64,000 bases of DNA from Gemmatimonadota bacterium (GTDB taxonomy: Bacteria > Gemmatimonadota > Gemmatimonadetes > Gemmatimonadales > Gemmatimonadaceae), in assembly GCA_016704465.1 (NCBI GenBank), contig JADJAD010000007.1, positions 310,001-374,000 of the forward strand. The letters are read 5' to 3'. The notes under the pieces were generated by a model. That model saw only the letters and a program-made list of their open reading frames with translations, was not told the origin of the DNA and ran no database searches. The position numbers and the translations under genes are program-made. Below, in pieces: positions 34,354 through 43,107 of the stretch (its first letter is position 1; each line of letters begins with the position of its first letter).

Positions 34354-35537
34354 CGCACGCTTGCCCGGCGCGTGGTAACCCGTGCACCCGGTGTCACGGC
34401 ATCCGACGGGAAGACGATGACTTCGTCGCCGGCAACGAGCCCTTCGAGGACCTCGGCGTGCTGCACGGCGCGGTGTCCTACACCAACGGTGCGCAGCGCC
34501 GCTCTCCCGTTCGCCACGACAAAGGCCCGCCAGCTGCCATCCAGTTGAAACAGCGCGCTGACCGGGACGGTGAGGACATCGCTCCCCTGCCAGGTCACAA
34601 TGCGCGCTTCCACGCGAAAGCCGGTTCCGAGCGACGGCGGGGTGTCCAGCAGGTCGACGATCACGTTCACGCGCTGCTCCTCGACGCCGAGCGCCGACAA
34701 TTTCGTGAAGGCGTCGGGCTCGACACGTTGGACGCGCCCGCGCAATGCCTCGCTCCCCCCCCACTCCTCGATGAGGACGTCGTTCCCCGCCGCGACCCGC
34801 ACGGCGTCCTCCGAGAGCACCTCCACCACCACCTCGAGCCCGCGTGCATCGCCAATCTCGATGAGTGGCGTACCGGCAGGGACGACACGCTCGCTGCGCT
34901 CCAGCACACGGAAGATGCGGCCGGCGATGGGAGCGGTCACGACAACCGGTTGCCCCCCAGCGCGTTGCGGAGTGGCCCCCATCAGTGCGGCACGGGCGAC
35001 CGCCACGTCGGCGTCGGCGGCGCGCAGCGCGGCGCGTGCAGCCTCCAGCTGCCGAGTGGCTGACTCGACGGCCAACGCATCGCGCTCGAGCGCCTGCGCG
35101 CTGAGCGCGCCGGCGTCCGCGAGCCGCTGGCTGCGCGTCACCTCGCGGCGTAGCTGTTCGGTGCGCGCCTCGGCGTCTGTCACGCGCGCTGTGGCCTCAC
35201 GCTGCCGCGCCTCGGCGGCGTCGATCAAGGCGCGCTTGGCGACGAGCTCGCGTGTCCCTTCTGGGAGGGGGAAGATCCGTGCGACCGGTGCCCCGGCGTT
35301 TACGGCGTCTCCTTCGCGCAACGCAATGCGGCTCAGGCGTCCGTGGGTTGGTGCCGCGACGGCGTAACGATCGCGGGTCCGGGTGCGTCCCTCCTCGTTG
35401 ACCGTCACGCGAAGCGAGTCTCGCCCAACACGTTCGGTGTCGACCTCGAGCCCGCCACCCGCACGCAGCAGGGCGTACATACCTAGGAGCGCAGCCAGCC
35501 CGGTGGCGACGAGGATGGATCGGGTGCGTCTGGTCAT
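34350..35537 (-). CDS. MacA-like periplasmic adaptor of an ABC exporter
   Basis: 395 residues. An N-terminal signal anchor (ILVATGLAALLGMYALLRAG) is followed by a lipoyl half-motif (YAVAAPTHGRLSRIALREGDAVNAGAPVARI), a long alpha-helical hairpin (about 95-190, Ala/Arg/Glu-rich), a second lipoyl half and a beta-barrel/MP domain. It has HlyD/MacA order. It lies 6 bases after the FtsX-type permease and two genes after the ATPase, so it links a MacB-like transporter to an outer-membrane duct, possibly the TolC-like protein of the neighbouring operon. Confidence 0.88.
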   Translation of the reverse strand: MTRRTRSILVATGLAALLGMYALLRAGGGLEVDTERVGRDSLRVTVNEEGRTRTRDRYAVAAPTHGRLSRIALREGDAVNAGAPVARIFPLPEGTRELVAKRALIDAAEARQREATARVTDAEARTEQLRREVTRSQRLADAGALSAQALERDALAVESATRQLEAARAALRAADADVAVARAALMGATPQRAGGQPVVVTAPIAGRIFRVLERSERVVPAGTPLIEIGDARGLEVVVEVLSEDAVRVAAGNDVLIEEWGGSEALRGRVQRVEPDAFTKLSALGVEEQRVNVIVDLLDTPPSLGTGFRVEARIVTWQGSDVLTVPVSALFQLDGSWRAFVVANGRAALRTVGVGHRAVQHAEVLEGLVAGDEVIVFPSDAVTPGARVTTRRASVR

Positions 35538-35543
35538 GAACCC

Positions 35544-36551
35544 TCACTCCCGGGTCTTGAGTACTTCAATGAGATCCATCCGATCGAGACGTCGGCGCAC
35601 CACCAGGCCGCTGACAACAGCTGCCAGCACGGTGATCGTGGCGGCGAGGGCGAAGGTACGGCTACTGACGACAAGCGGAATGCGATAGGTCTCCGTCTGC
35701 AGTCCTGCCGAGACCAGGGCAGCGAGCCCGTACCCGAGCGCCCACCCGACCGGAATGCCGGCGAGGGTCGTGAGGCCCTGCTCGCCGAGCAGGAGCACGG
35801 CCACTTCGCGCCGCGAGAAGCCGAGCACGCGCAGGCTCGCCAACTCGCGACCACGCTCCGACAGCGCGACCCGCGCACCATTGTACACGACGGCCACCGC
35901 GATCACCCCGGAGAAGCCGAGCAGGAAGAAGACCCCGATGAACAGTCCGTCGGCCAGCTGCTTCTCGAACGAGGCCAGCAATTGCCCGGGCGAGGCGACG
36001 CTCGCGACCGCGGGCAGTTCCTTGAGGTACGCGTTGAGCGCTGCGCGCTGGGCCGGATCCACCGTGAGGTACGCGCCGCTCACCACTCGGCCGCCGCGCG
36101 CCAAGCGGTGGAGCGCTCCCATTTCCATGTAGGCCATGACGCCGAGGAAGTCCTCCACCACACCGGTAATCGGCACGGACACCGTGCGTCGGGTCCCCTC
36201 GAGCACCTCGACGATGACCGAGTCGCCGACCGAGAGCCCGAGTTGGTCCGCGAGAAACTTGCTCACCATGAGCCCTTCCAGCGGCACGGGCTGCGTGCCC
36301 CCGCCAGCCGTCACGATGCGCCGCAGGCGGGAGTGCCGCTCCAACCCGGTGATGCCGGTCTCCCGCTTGCGATGTCCCGACCGAAGGCGAACCGGCACCA
36401 TGCGGAACGGTTCCACGTGCGTCACACCTCGCAGGTGCTGGAGCTGGTAGCGAACAGCGGACGACACGGGGCGGTTGAAGGTGAGGGCCAGGTCCTCGCG
36501 CTGGGCGACCCGGAACTGCAGGTCCATCATGTATTGCACGCCGTCGAACAT
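35544..36551 (-). CDS. FtsX-like ABC permease, C-terminal part of a frameshifted gene
   Basis: C-terminal half of a two-FtsX-domain permease. Upstream of the ATG at 36551 the same frame reads sensible coding (LRSVASAIGVGFSVAILVIGLF, a transmembrane helix) back to about 36616, where it joins the N-terminal fragment after ERTP. The break is a run of five C residues on the coding strand (36617-36621) where six would keep frame. The C-terminal FtsX core shows RVLGFSRREVAVLLLGEQGLTTLAGIPVGWALGYGLAAL and ends VVRRRLDRMDLIEVLKTRE, the family's typical tail. Confidence 0.82.
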   Translation of the reverse strand: MFDGVQYMMDLQFRVAQREDLALTFNRPVSSAVRYQLQHLRGVTHVEPFRMVPVRLRSGHRKRETGITGLERHSRLRRIVTAGGGTQPVPLEGLMVSKFLADQLGLSVGDSVIVEVLEGTRRTVSVPITGVVEDFLGVMAYMEMGALHRLARGGRVVSGAYLTVDPAQRAALNAYLKELPAVASVASPGQLLASFEKQLADGLFIGVFFLLGFSGVIAVAVVYNGARVALSERGRELASLRVLGFSRREVAVLLLGEQGLTTLAGIPVGWALGYGLAALVSAGLQTETYRIPLVVSSRTFALAATITVLAAVVSGLVVRRRLDRMDLIEVLKTRE

Positions 36552-37906
36552 GAACAGCCCGATGACCAGGATCGCGACCGAAAAGCCGACGCCGATGGCC
36601 GAGGCGACGCTGCGCAGGGGGTGCGCTCCACGTTGCGCAGGATGAGGCGACCAGCGACCGGCAGCAGGCGCCCCAGCCCCAGTCGTTCAAACACGCCGGG
36701 GCGGAAGGACGTCGGGGGCTCCGGGCGCATCGCCTCGGCGGGAGGGAGGGCGACCGCGCGACGCACCGCGCCAAGTGCTCCGGCTGCAGCCGCAAGCGCG
36801 CTGACGCCAACGGCGAGGACAGCCAGGATCCAGCTGAACTCGTAGCGCAGGGTCGGGAAGGTGAAGAACTCGCCATACAGCCCGACCATGGACTGCCCCA
36901 GCCACGACCCCATCGCGATGCCGATCAGCGCTCCGAGCAGTACCGCGACCAGGGCGAACTGCAGGTAGTGTCGCCCGACCTCCAGGTCGGAATAGCCGAA
37001 CGCCTTGAGGACGGCGACTTCGGTCCGTTGCGTGGCGATCATGCGTCCCAGCACGATGTTGAGCAGGAAGGCCGCGACCGTGAGGAAGACGGCTGGAATC
37101 ATCGTGCCCATGGAGCGCACCTGGTTCAACTCACCCGCGAGGATGAAGTGCGAGGGCTGGTCCATGCGCGTGTACGCCCCGAGCCCGCCGTAGGGTTCGA
37201 GCAGGCGATCGAGCTGGGCGACCACGCGCGCCGTGTCGGCGCGTGGCGAGAGGGTGAGGACGACCTCGTTGAATGCCCCTGCCATGTCGTAGGCAGGCCC
37301 GAGGGCGTCGCGGTGCATCCACACGATGCCGAAGCGCTGGTCGTCGGGGTAGATCGCGCCCGGGGGGACGGCGTAGGTGTATTCCGGCGAGATCGCGGTC
37401 CCGACGATCTGGAGGTCGCGCTGCCGACCGTTAATCACCGCGCGCAACGTGTCGCCCGGCACGAAGGCGTTGGCGATGGCAAACTTGTCGCTGACGACGA
37501 CCTCATCGCGTCGGCGCGGTGAGACGAAGCGCCCCGCTGACAGGTGCAGGTCGGACAGGGTCGCGCCACGATCGTCCGTGACCGACACGAAGTAGCCGAG
37601 CGCGGGAACATCAACGCTGGGCACGTCCAGCGTAGCCACCAGGGTCACGCGCGTGTTCACGGCCGACACGCCGGGGATGGCGGCAATGCGGCCGCGCAGC
37701 GATTCCGGCGCGCGTTCGAGCCGCACCCACACATCGGGGAATCGCGTGTCCCGGTAGTACTGCGCCTGCGAGGACGACAGCGATTCATAGGCGCCGCGCA
37801 TCGTCAGCACCGTCATGATGCCGACCGAGACCACCGCAGCGATCGAGAGCATCTGCCCCCGATGCTTCCACGCGTCGCGCAGGAGCTTGCGGTTCAGCGC
37901 GCGCAC
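36527..37906 (-). CDS. FtsX-like ABC permease, N-terminal part of a frameshifted gene
   Basis: Starts at GTG 37906, 7 bases after the ATPase stop. N-terminal transmembrane helix (GQMLSIAAVVSVGIMTVLTMRG), MacB-type periplasmic domain (about 40-250), then three transmembrane helices with the FtsX motif TEVAVLKAFGYSDLEVGRHYLQFALV. Sense is lost after ILRNVERTP, where a missing C in a homopolymer shifts the frame; the tail to 36527 (rich in Ser, Arg and Cys) is spurious. Restored, 35544-37906 would encode 787 residues. The transporter is non-functional if the shift is genuine. Confidence 0.82.
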   Translation of the reverse strand: MRALNRKLLRDAWKHRGQMLSIAAVVSVGIMTVLTMRGAYESLSSSQAQYYRDTRFPDVWVRLERAPESLRGRIAAIPGVSAVNTRVTLVATLDVPSVDVPALGYFVSVTDDRGATLSDLHLSAGRFVSPRRRDEVVVSDKFAIANAFVPGDTLRAVINGRQRDLQIVGTAISPEYTYAVPPGAIYPDDQRFGIVWMHRDALGPAYDMAGAFNEVVLTLSPRADTARVVAQLDRLLEPYGGLGAYTRMDQPSHFILAGELNQVRSMGTMIPAVFLTVAAFLLNIVLGRMIATQRTEVAVLKAFGYSDLEVGRHYLQFALVAVLLGALIGIAMGSWLGQSMVGLYGEFFTFPTLRYEFSWILAVLAVGVSALAAAAGALGAVRRAVALPPAEAMRPEPPTSFRPGVFERLGLGRLLPVAGRLILRNVERTPCAASPRPSASAFRSRSWSSGCSCSTACNT

Positions 37907-37913
37907 GGCGGCG

Positions 37914-38663
37914 TCACCATTGGATCTCGTCGAGGCTGGCACGGCGCTCGTTGCGCACGTGCTCCACGATGACGCCACTGCTCATGCGAATGACGCGGTC
38001 GCCGAGGGCGCCGATGGCGGCATTGTGCGTGATGATCGCGATCGTCGTCCCGACTTCCCGGTTCACCTGCTCGAGCACGGCAAGCACGCGCTTCCCGGTC
38101 TCGAGGTCGAGCGCACCGGTCGGCTCGTCGCAGAGGAGGACGTCGGGTCGCTTGGCGACGGCGCGGGCGATGGCGACGCGTTGCTGCTCACCCCCCGACA
38201 ACTGCGCAGGAAAGTGATCCATCCGATCGGCGAGGCCAACGAGGTCGAGCGCCTGGGTCGCGGGCATCGGCGCGCGGGCGATGTCGGTCACCAGTTCGAC
38301 GTTTTCGCGCGCCGTGAGGCTGGGGATGAGGTTGTAGAACTGGAAGACAAAGCCGACGTGCTCGCGCCGATAGCGCGTCAGTTCGCGCTCGTCCGCCGCG
38401 CTGAGGTCGTGATCGCGATAGACGACGGTGCCCGACGTCGGGACGTCGAGTCCCCCGAGAATATTGAGCAGCGTGCTCTTGCCGCTCCCCGACGCACCGA
38501 GCAGCACGAGCAACTCGCCCTGGAACAGGTCGAGGTCCACCGCTTTGAGCGCGTGCACCTTGACCTCGCCCATGTCGTAGACCTTGGACACGCCCCGGGC
38601 GCGAAACACAGGCACGCGCTGGGTTCCCGCCGCAGCGCGGAGCGACTCGCTGACGGGGGTCAT
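37914..38663 (-). CDS. ABC transporter ATP-binding protein, MacB/LolD type
   Basis: 249 residues. Walker A GASGSGKSTLLN, Q-loop region VFQFYNLIPSLTARENVEL, signature LSGGEQQRVAIARAVAK, Walker B DVLLCDEPTGALD and switch histidine ITHN. The insertion pattern and GDRVIRMSSGVIVE tail match the LolD/MacB/FtsE group that partners FtsX-type permeases. Start ATG at 38663. It is the first gene of the ATPase-permease-adaptor set on the minus strand. Confidence 0.94.
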   Translation of the reverse strand: MTPVSESLRAAAGTQRVPVFRARGVSKVYDMGEVKVHALKAVDLDLFQGELLVLLGASGSGKSTLLNILGGLDVPTSGTVVYRDHDLSAADERELTRYRREHVGFVFQFYNLIPSLTARENVELVTDIARAPMPATQALDLVGLADRMDHFPAQLSGGEQQRVAIARAVAKRPDVLLCDEPTGALDLETGKRVLAVLEQVNREVGTTIAIITHNAAIGALGDRVIRMSSGVIVEHVRNERRASLDEIQW

Positions 38664-38895
38664 GATCCCGAGGCCGTGGTCGTTCCCATGAAGCGGCGTC
38701 CCGATGAATGAGAAGGCCGGAGCGTGCCCGGACGAGCCCCCTGGACTGCCTGGTCGACAAAAGTGATGGCAGTGCCCCGAACGCATCGACGCGTTGGACG
38801 TGACCCAGGCACCGTGGCACATTTGATCGGCTGCTCCTCGCAACGTATTGCAGCGCGCTCCGCGCGTCACGTCGTCATGTCAACTGGAGAACCCC

Positions 38896-39771
38896 GTGAA
38901 TTCACTCGAGCGCTGGCTGGACGGCGAGCGCATGCAAGCGCTGCTCGTGGTCGCCGTGCCGCGGATAGCGTCTGCGTTGCTCATCCTGGTGGGCTTCTGG
39001 CTCCTGATGCGAACCACGCGCCCGCTCCTGCGCGGCGTGCTGGCGCGCGCACGATTCGCCGACGCGCTCACCGACATGCTGGTCGAGGGGGTCTACAAGG
39101 GAAGCCTCGTCGTCATCGCGCTCATCATGTCGGCGAGCCAGCTGGGCATCAACGTGGCGGCCGCGCTGGCGGGACTCGGTGTGGCAGGTATCGCCCTCGG
39201 CTTCGCCGCCCAGGAGACGGTGGCCAACATGATCGCCGGATTTCTTGTCTTCTGGGACCGGCCATTCAAGATCGGCGACTACATCACGACGCTGGACCAG
39301 TACGGTCGCGTGCAGGAGATCACGATGCGCACCACGCGCATTCGGACCATGGAGAACACCTACGTCATCATCCCCAACAAGCAGATCATCGGCGACATGA
39401 TGGTGAATCACTCGCTCAACGGCGAGACGCGCATCAACGTCGATGTCGGGATCGCGTACAAGGAGAACATTGCCCGGGCACGGGACGTCCTGCTCTCGGC
39501 GATCAACGCCGTGCCCGGTGTGCTCGACACACCGGCGGCCGACGTCGTGGTCCGCTCGCTCGGCGACTCGAGCATCAACCTGCAGGTCCGGGGGTGGATC
39601 GCCGACTCCTCACGCGAGCGTTCCACGCGCTTCGCCATGACCGAGGCGTGCAAGGTGGCGCTGGACGAGGCCGGGATCGAGATCCCCTTCCCGCACTTGC
39701 AGCTGTTCGTGGAAAACGTGAGCGACCAGGCGCTGCGCGGGCTCGCGACGCTGACACCACGCGCCTCGTAA
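38896..39771 (+). CDS. MscS-family small-conductance mechanosensitive channel
   Basis: 291 residues from a GTG with GGAGA five bases upstream. Three transmembrane helices, then the canonical pore helix GVAGIALGFAAQETVANMIAGFLVFWDRPFKIGDYI with Gly/Ala packing, the beta domain (YGRVQEITMRTTRIRTMENTYVIIPNKQII) and a C-terminal alpha/beta domain (SSINLQVRGWIADSSRERSTRFAMTEACKVALDEAGIEIPFPH). The closest of the three MscS relatives here to E. coli MscS. It is divergent from the MacB-like ATPase gene. Confidence 0.94.
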   Translation: MNSLERWLDGERMQALLVVAVPRIASALLILVGFWLLMRTTRPLLRGVLARARFADALTDMLVEGVYKGSLVVIALIMSASQLGINVAAALAGLGVAGIALGFAAQETVANMIAGFLVFWDRPFKIGDYITTLDQYGRVQEITMRTTRIRTMENTYVIIPNKQIIGDMMVNHSLNGETRINVDVGIAYKENIARARDVLLSAINAVPGVLDTPAADVVVRSLGDSSINLQVRGWIADSSRERSTRFAMTEACKVALDEAGIEIPFPHLQLFVENVSDQALRGLATLTPRAS

Positions 39772-39772
39772 G

Positions 39773-39820
39773 GCGGCTGGTGAAGCGGCTGGTGAAGCGG
39801 CTGGTGAAGCGGCTGGTGCG
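39773..39820. repeat. Four tandem copies of a 12-bp unit directly after the MscS stop
   Basis: The unit GCGGCTGGTGAA repeats at 39773, 39785, 39797 and, with two changes at the end, 39809. The first copy starts one base after the TAA stop. In an overlapping frame it would encode Lys-Arg-Leu-Val repeats, but no gene uses that frame convincingly. Confidence 0.9.
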
Positions 39821-39998
39821 CATCGCGGCGTAGGGCGCCACCGTGGTGCGGCCGACCAACCGGCCTTGCGACCGGGAGGGCCCCCGCGTCACCTTCTCGC
39901 ACGCGAGCGAGCCGAAGCGCGTGATCTCGAACGCCGGGTGTTGACCATCCCCCGGCGTTGCCTCCGCACCACCAGGATTCCTCACGCCACGAGCGCTG

Positions 39999-40715
39999 AT
40001 GCCCCAGCCAGACCCCCGCATTGCCATCCGTGAACTCCGCGACCCCAAGGACCCGTCGTTGCGCGGGGCGTACGCCCTGCTGAAACAGACGTTTCAACGC
40101 GGGGAGCGGGTGGACTATCGCGAATGGGTCGGGAGCCTGCAGGAAAAGGCCGGCAACCTTGCCACCGACTTCGCCTGGCACCTCTTCGTGGCCGAGCAGG
40201 GGGGCGAGGTGGTGGGGCTGGCGTCGGGCACGTACCTGGGCAACGTGAACCTCGGTGTCGTCGGCTATCTCGCCATCGTCCCCACCGCGCGCGCGTCGGG
40301 AAGCGGGACGCGGCTCCGCACGCGCCTGCGCCAGCAGTTCGCGCGCGATGCCCTCAGGCTGGCGAAGCGCCCGCTCGCCGGAATCATCGGCGAGGTGAGC
40401 CCCACCAATCCGTGGCTCCGGAGGCTGGACAAGCGGGCCGAGGTCCTGGTCCTCGACTTCCCGTACTTCCAGCCCCGCCTGTACGACGACGACGAGCCAT
40501 CGCCCTTCGTCCTTTACTACGAGTCCATGACGGGGCCGCGGCAGCGGCTTCCCGTTGGAGAGCTTCGACGCATCCTGTACACTGTCTGGCGCCGCGTGTA
40601 TCGCATCGGCCGTCCGCTCGATCGGCCCGCGTTCCGGTCCATGATGCGCGCCCTGGCGAACCGCCGCACGGTCGGTCGTCGCAAACTCCTTCCCGCGAAG
40701 CGCCATGATCATTGA
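39999..40715 (+). CDS. GNAT-family N-acetyltransferase
   Basis: 238 residues. The acetyl-CoA site is visible at about residues 85-110 (VGYLAIVPTARASGSGTRLRTRL, motif A with the R-x-x-G-x-G loop), preceded by the beta strand HLFVAEQGGEVVGLASGTYLG. The C-terminal 50 residues are very basic, unusual for GNAT, and may bind nucleic acid or acidic partners. Its 3' end overlaps the amidohydrolase gene by 11 bp, so it begins the six-gene cluster ending at 45859. Acceptor substrate unknown. Confidence 0.83.
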   Translation: MPQPDPRIAIRELRDPKDPSLRGAYALLKQTFQRGERVDYREWVGSLQEKAGNLATDFAWHLFVAEQGGEVVGLASGTYLGNVNLGVVGYLAIVPTARASGSGTRLRTRLRQQFARDALRLAKRPLAGIIGEVSPTNPWLRRLDKRAEVLVLDFPYFQPRLYDDDEPSPFVLYYESMTGPRQRLPVGELRRILYTVWRRVYRIGRPLDRPAFRSMMRALANRRTVGRRKLLPAKRHDH

Positions 40716-41577
40716 CTGCCATGTGCACCTGAACAACTACCACGAGCAGGTAGAGGTCTCGCTCGGCGAGAGCCTGGCGAAGCTGCAGGACAGCATGGCA
40801 GAGGCCGGGATCGACTATTCGCTCGTGCTCACGAGCTACCTGGTCAGCGCGCATCGTCCGAGCACCGCCCAGGTTGTGGAAGCGATTGCCAAGATCCCGA
40901 ACCTCGGGGTGGTCGCGGGGATCAGCTATGTCAACTATCGCCAGCGGGACCTGCGCGAGCTGGCCGACTTCCTCGAGCACGGCCTGGTGAAGGGACTCAA
41001 GCTCTATCCCGGCTACGAGCCGTTCTACCCGCACGACAAGCGCCTGCAGGTGGTGTACGACCTGGCCGAGGAGTTCGACGTCCCGGTCATGATCCACTCG
41101 GGTGACACCTACAGCCCGAAGGGAAAGCTCAAGTATTCGCACCCGCTGGAGATCGACGAGGTCGCCGTCGACCACCCGAAGGTGAAGTTCATCATCTGCC
41201 ACCTCGGTAACCCGTGGCTCACGGACGCCATGGAGGTGGTCTACAAGAACGCGAACGTGTACGCCGACATCTCGGGGTTGGTGCTGGGCGAGTTTACCGA
41301 GGCGTTCGAGGACTACATGACGGAAGAGATTCGCGACGTCATCCTCTACGCCGGCGACCCCGCGTTCTTCCTGTTCGGCACCGACTGGCCCATCTGCTCG
41401 ATGCGCTCGTACGTCAGCTTCGTGAAGCAGCTGGGGCTGAGCGAGGACGTGTACACGGCCATGATGTACGAGAACGCGCGCCGCCTGTTCAAGCTTCCGC
41501 TCCCGGCCGCCGCGGCGCCCCAGGTACTCCCCCCCACAGTCGCGATGCCCGAGACGCAGGCGGCCGAGGGCGCGTGA
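40705..41577 (+). CDS. Amidohydrolase-family (TIM-barrel) metal hydrolase
   Basis: 290 residues of the amidohydrolase_2 family. Metal ligands are H6 and H8 (IIDCHVHLN), H131 (VMIHSGD), H166 (IICHLGNPW) and D227 (LFGTDWPI). Related enzymes decarboxylate or hydrolyse small acids, lactones or amides. It overlaps the acetyltransferase gene and lies 52 bp before the GH1 gene, so it is probably co-expressed with sugar enzymes. The Pro/Ala-rich tail after residue 262 is probably disordered. The substrate cannot be assigned. Confidence 0.9.
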   Translation: MIIDCHVHLNNYHEQVEVSLGESLAKLQDSMAEAGIDYSLVLTSYLVSAHRPSTAQVVEAIAKIPNLGVVAGISYVNYRQRDLRELADFLEHGLVKGLKLYPGYEPFYPHDKRLQVVYDLAEEFDVPVMIHSGDTYSPKGKLKYSHPLEIDEVAVDHPKVKFIICHLGNPWLTDAMEVVYKNANVYADISGLVLGEFTEAFEDYMTEEIRDVILYAGDPAFFLFGTDWPICSMRSYVSFVKQLGLSEDVYTAMMYENARRLFKLPLPAAAAPQVLPPTVAMPETQAAEGA

Positions 41578-41629
41578 GGAGGCGCGCGCAGGGGTTCCGT
41601 CGCTATCAGTTCGCCCGTACGTTCCGATC

Positions 41630-43099
41630 GTGACGGCCATCGACGCACGCGAGACCGCAGCGCTCTTTCCCCCCGGCTTCCTGTGGGGAGTGGCCACCTC
41701 GGCATATCAGATCGAGGGGGCGCTCGAAGCCGATGGTCGCGGGCGGTCGATCTGGGAGACGTTCAGTGAACGCCCGGGTGCGATCGAGCGGGGTGAAACG
41801 GCCGCGATCGCCTGCGATCACTACAATCGCCTCGACGAGGACATCGCGCTCATCAGCGACCTCGGCGTTGGCAGCTATCGCTTCTCCATCGCCTGGCCGC
41901 GCATACAGCCAACCGGGCAGGGGAGGGTCAATCGCGCCGGGCTGGGCTTTTACGAACGGCTCATCGACGGACTCCTCGAGGCGGGGATCCGCCCCTTTCC
42001 CACGCTCTATCACTGGGACCTGCCGCAGGCCCTGGAAGATGCCGGAGGGTGGGTGGCCCGCGACACCGCAGCGCGGTTTGCCGACTACACCTCCTTGGTC
42101 ATGGACGCCCTCGGTGACCGGGTCCAGGATTGGTCGCTGTTCAACGAACCGTTCATCTTTTCGTCGCGCGGCTACCTGCTGGGACGGTACGCTCCAGGGC
42201 GGCGCAGCCTGCACGACTTCCTGCGGGCAGTACACGTCATCACCATGGCGCACGCCGACGGGTTCCGGGCGGCGAAGGCCGTGCGCCCCAATGCGCGGGT
42301 GGGCTCCGTCTTCGCGATGGCGCCGTGCGAGCCGGCCACCAGCTCTGCTAGCGATCGCAAGGCCACCGACTATGCCGACGCGGTCTTCAACCGGCTCTTT
42401 CTCCAGCCGTTGATGACCGGGCGCTATCCCGAGCCGTTTCTCGACAGTATCCCGCTGCAGTCGCTGGGGATGCTGCCCGGGGACATGGACCGGATCCAGG
42501 TCCCGCTCGAATTCATCGGGATCAACTGCTACTACCGGCTGGTCGTGAGCACCGGTGGCGACAACCGTCCTGACCTGCCGTACTTCCTGTTCGACGTGCT
42601 GTCGGACCAGCGCTCCACTGGTGGTCATGCGGACCTGTCGTCGGCGACCGAGGCGACGCTTCGCATCGAGAATGCGTTCGGCCGCAGCGACGGGCAGCGT
42701 ACTGCCATGGGGTGGGAGATCTGGCCGCGCGCCCTGCACGACGTCCTCATGTCGCTGAGCCGGGAGTATCCGGGCGTGCCGGTGGAGGTCTGCGAAAGCG
42801 GCTGTGCGTTCGACGAGACGCCGGACGAGAACGGCCTCGTGACGGACGACGCGCGGCTCGCGTATCACAGGGCGCACCTGATCGCCGTCTCGGACGCGAT
42901 GAAGGCCGGCGCCAACGTGACGAGCTATCACGCGTGGAGCCTGTACGACAATTTCGAGTGGGCGTCGGGCTATCGGCCGCGCTTCGGGATCGTCGCGGTC
43001 GACTACAAGACGCAGGCGCGCACGCTCAAGGCGTCGGCGCGGTGGTATCGTGATGTCTGTCGCGCGGCCCGCGGCAACCTGAGCGCAAAACCCGGGTAG
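41630..43099 (+). CDS. GH1-family beta-glycosidase
   Basis: 489 residues, normal GH1 length. N-terminal PPGFLWGVATSAYQIEGA, acid/base E173 in SLFNEPFIF, YHWDLPQAL at 127-135, and the C-terminal YHAWSLYDNFEWASGY aglycone/glycone-site motif are all present. The nucleophile E389 is in VCESGCAF, where most family members have TENG; the Asn-to-Ser change is tolerable but may alter specificity. No signal peptide, so cytoplasmic. GTG start at 41630. It acts on a beta-glucoside or related glycoside, possibly the product of the glycosyltransferase two genes downstream. Confidence 0.93.
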   Translation: MTAIDARETAALFPPGFLWGVATSAYQIEGALEADGRGRSIWETFSERPGAIERGETAAIACDHYNRLDEDIALISDLGVGSYRFSIAWPRIQPTGQGRVNRAGLGFYERLIDGLLEAGIRPFPTLYHWDLPQALEDAGGWVARDTAARFADYTSLVMDALGDRVQDWSLFNEPFIFSSRGYLLGRYAPGRRSLHDFLRAVHVITMAHADGFRAAKAVRPNARVGSVFAMAPCEPATSSASDRKATDYADAVFNRLFLQPLMTGRYPEPFLDSIPLQSLGMLPGDMDRIQVPLEFIGINCYYRLVVSTGGDNRPDLPYFLFDVLSDQRSTGGHADLSSATEATLRIENAFGRSDGQRTAMGWEIWPRALHDVLMSLSREYPGVPVEVCESGCAFDETPDENGLVTDDARLAYHRAHLIAVSDAMKAGANVTSYHAWSLYDNFEWASGYRPRFGIVAVDYKTQARTLKASARWYRDVCRAARGNLSAKPG

Positions 43100-43107
43100 A
43101 GCAGCCG

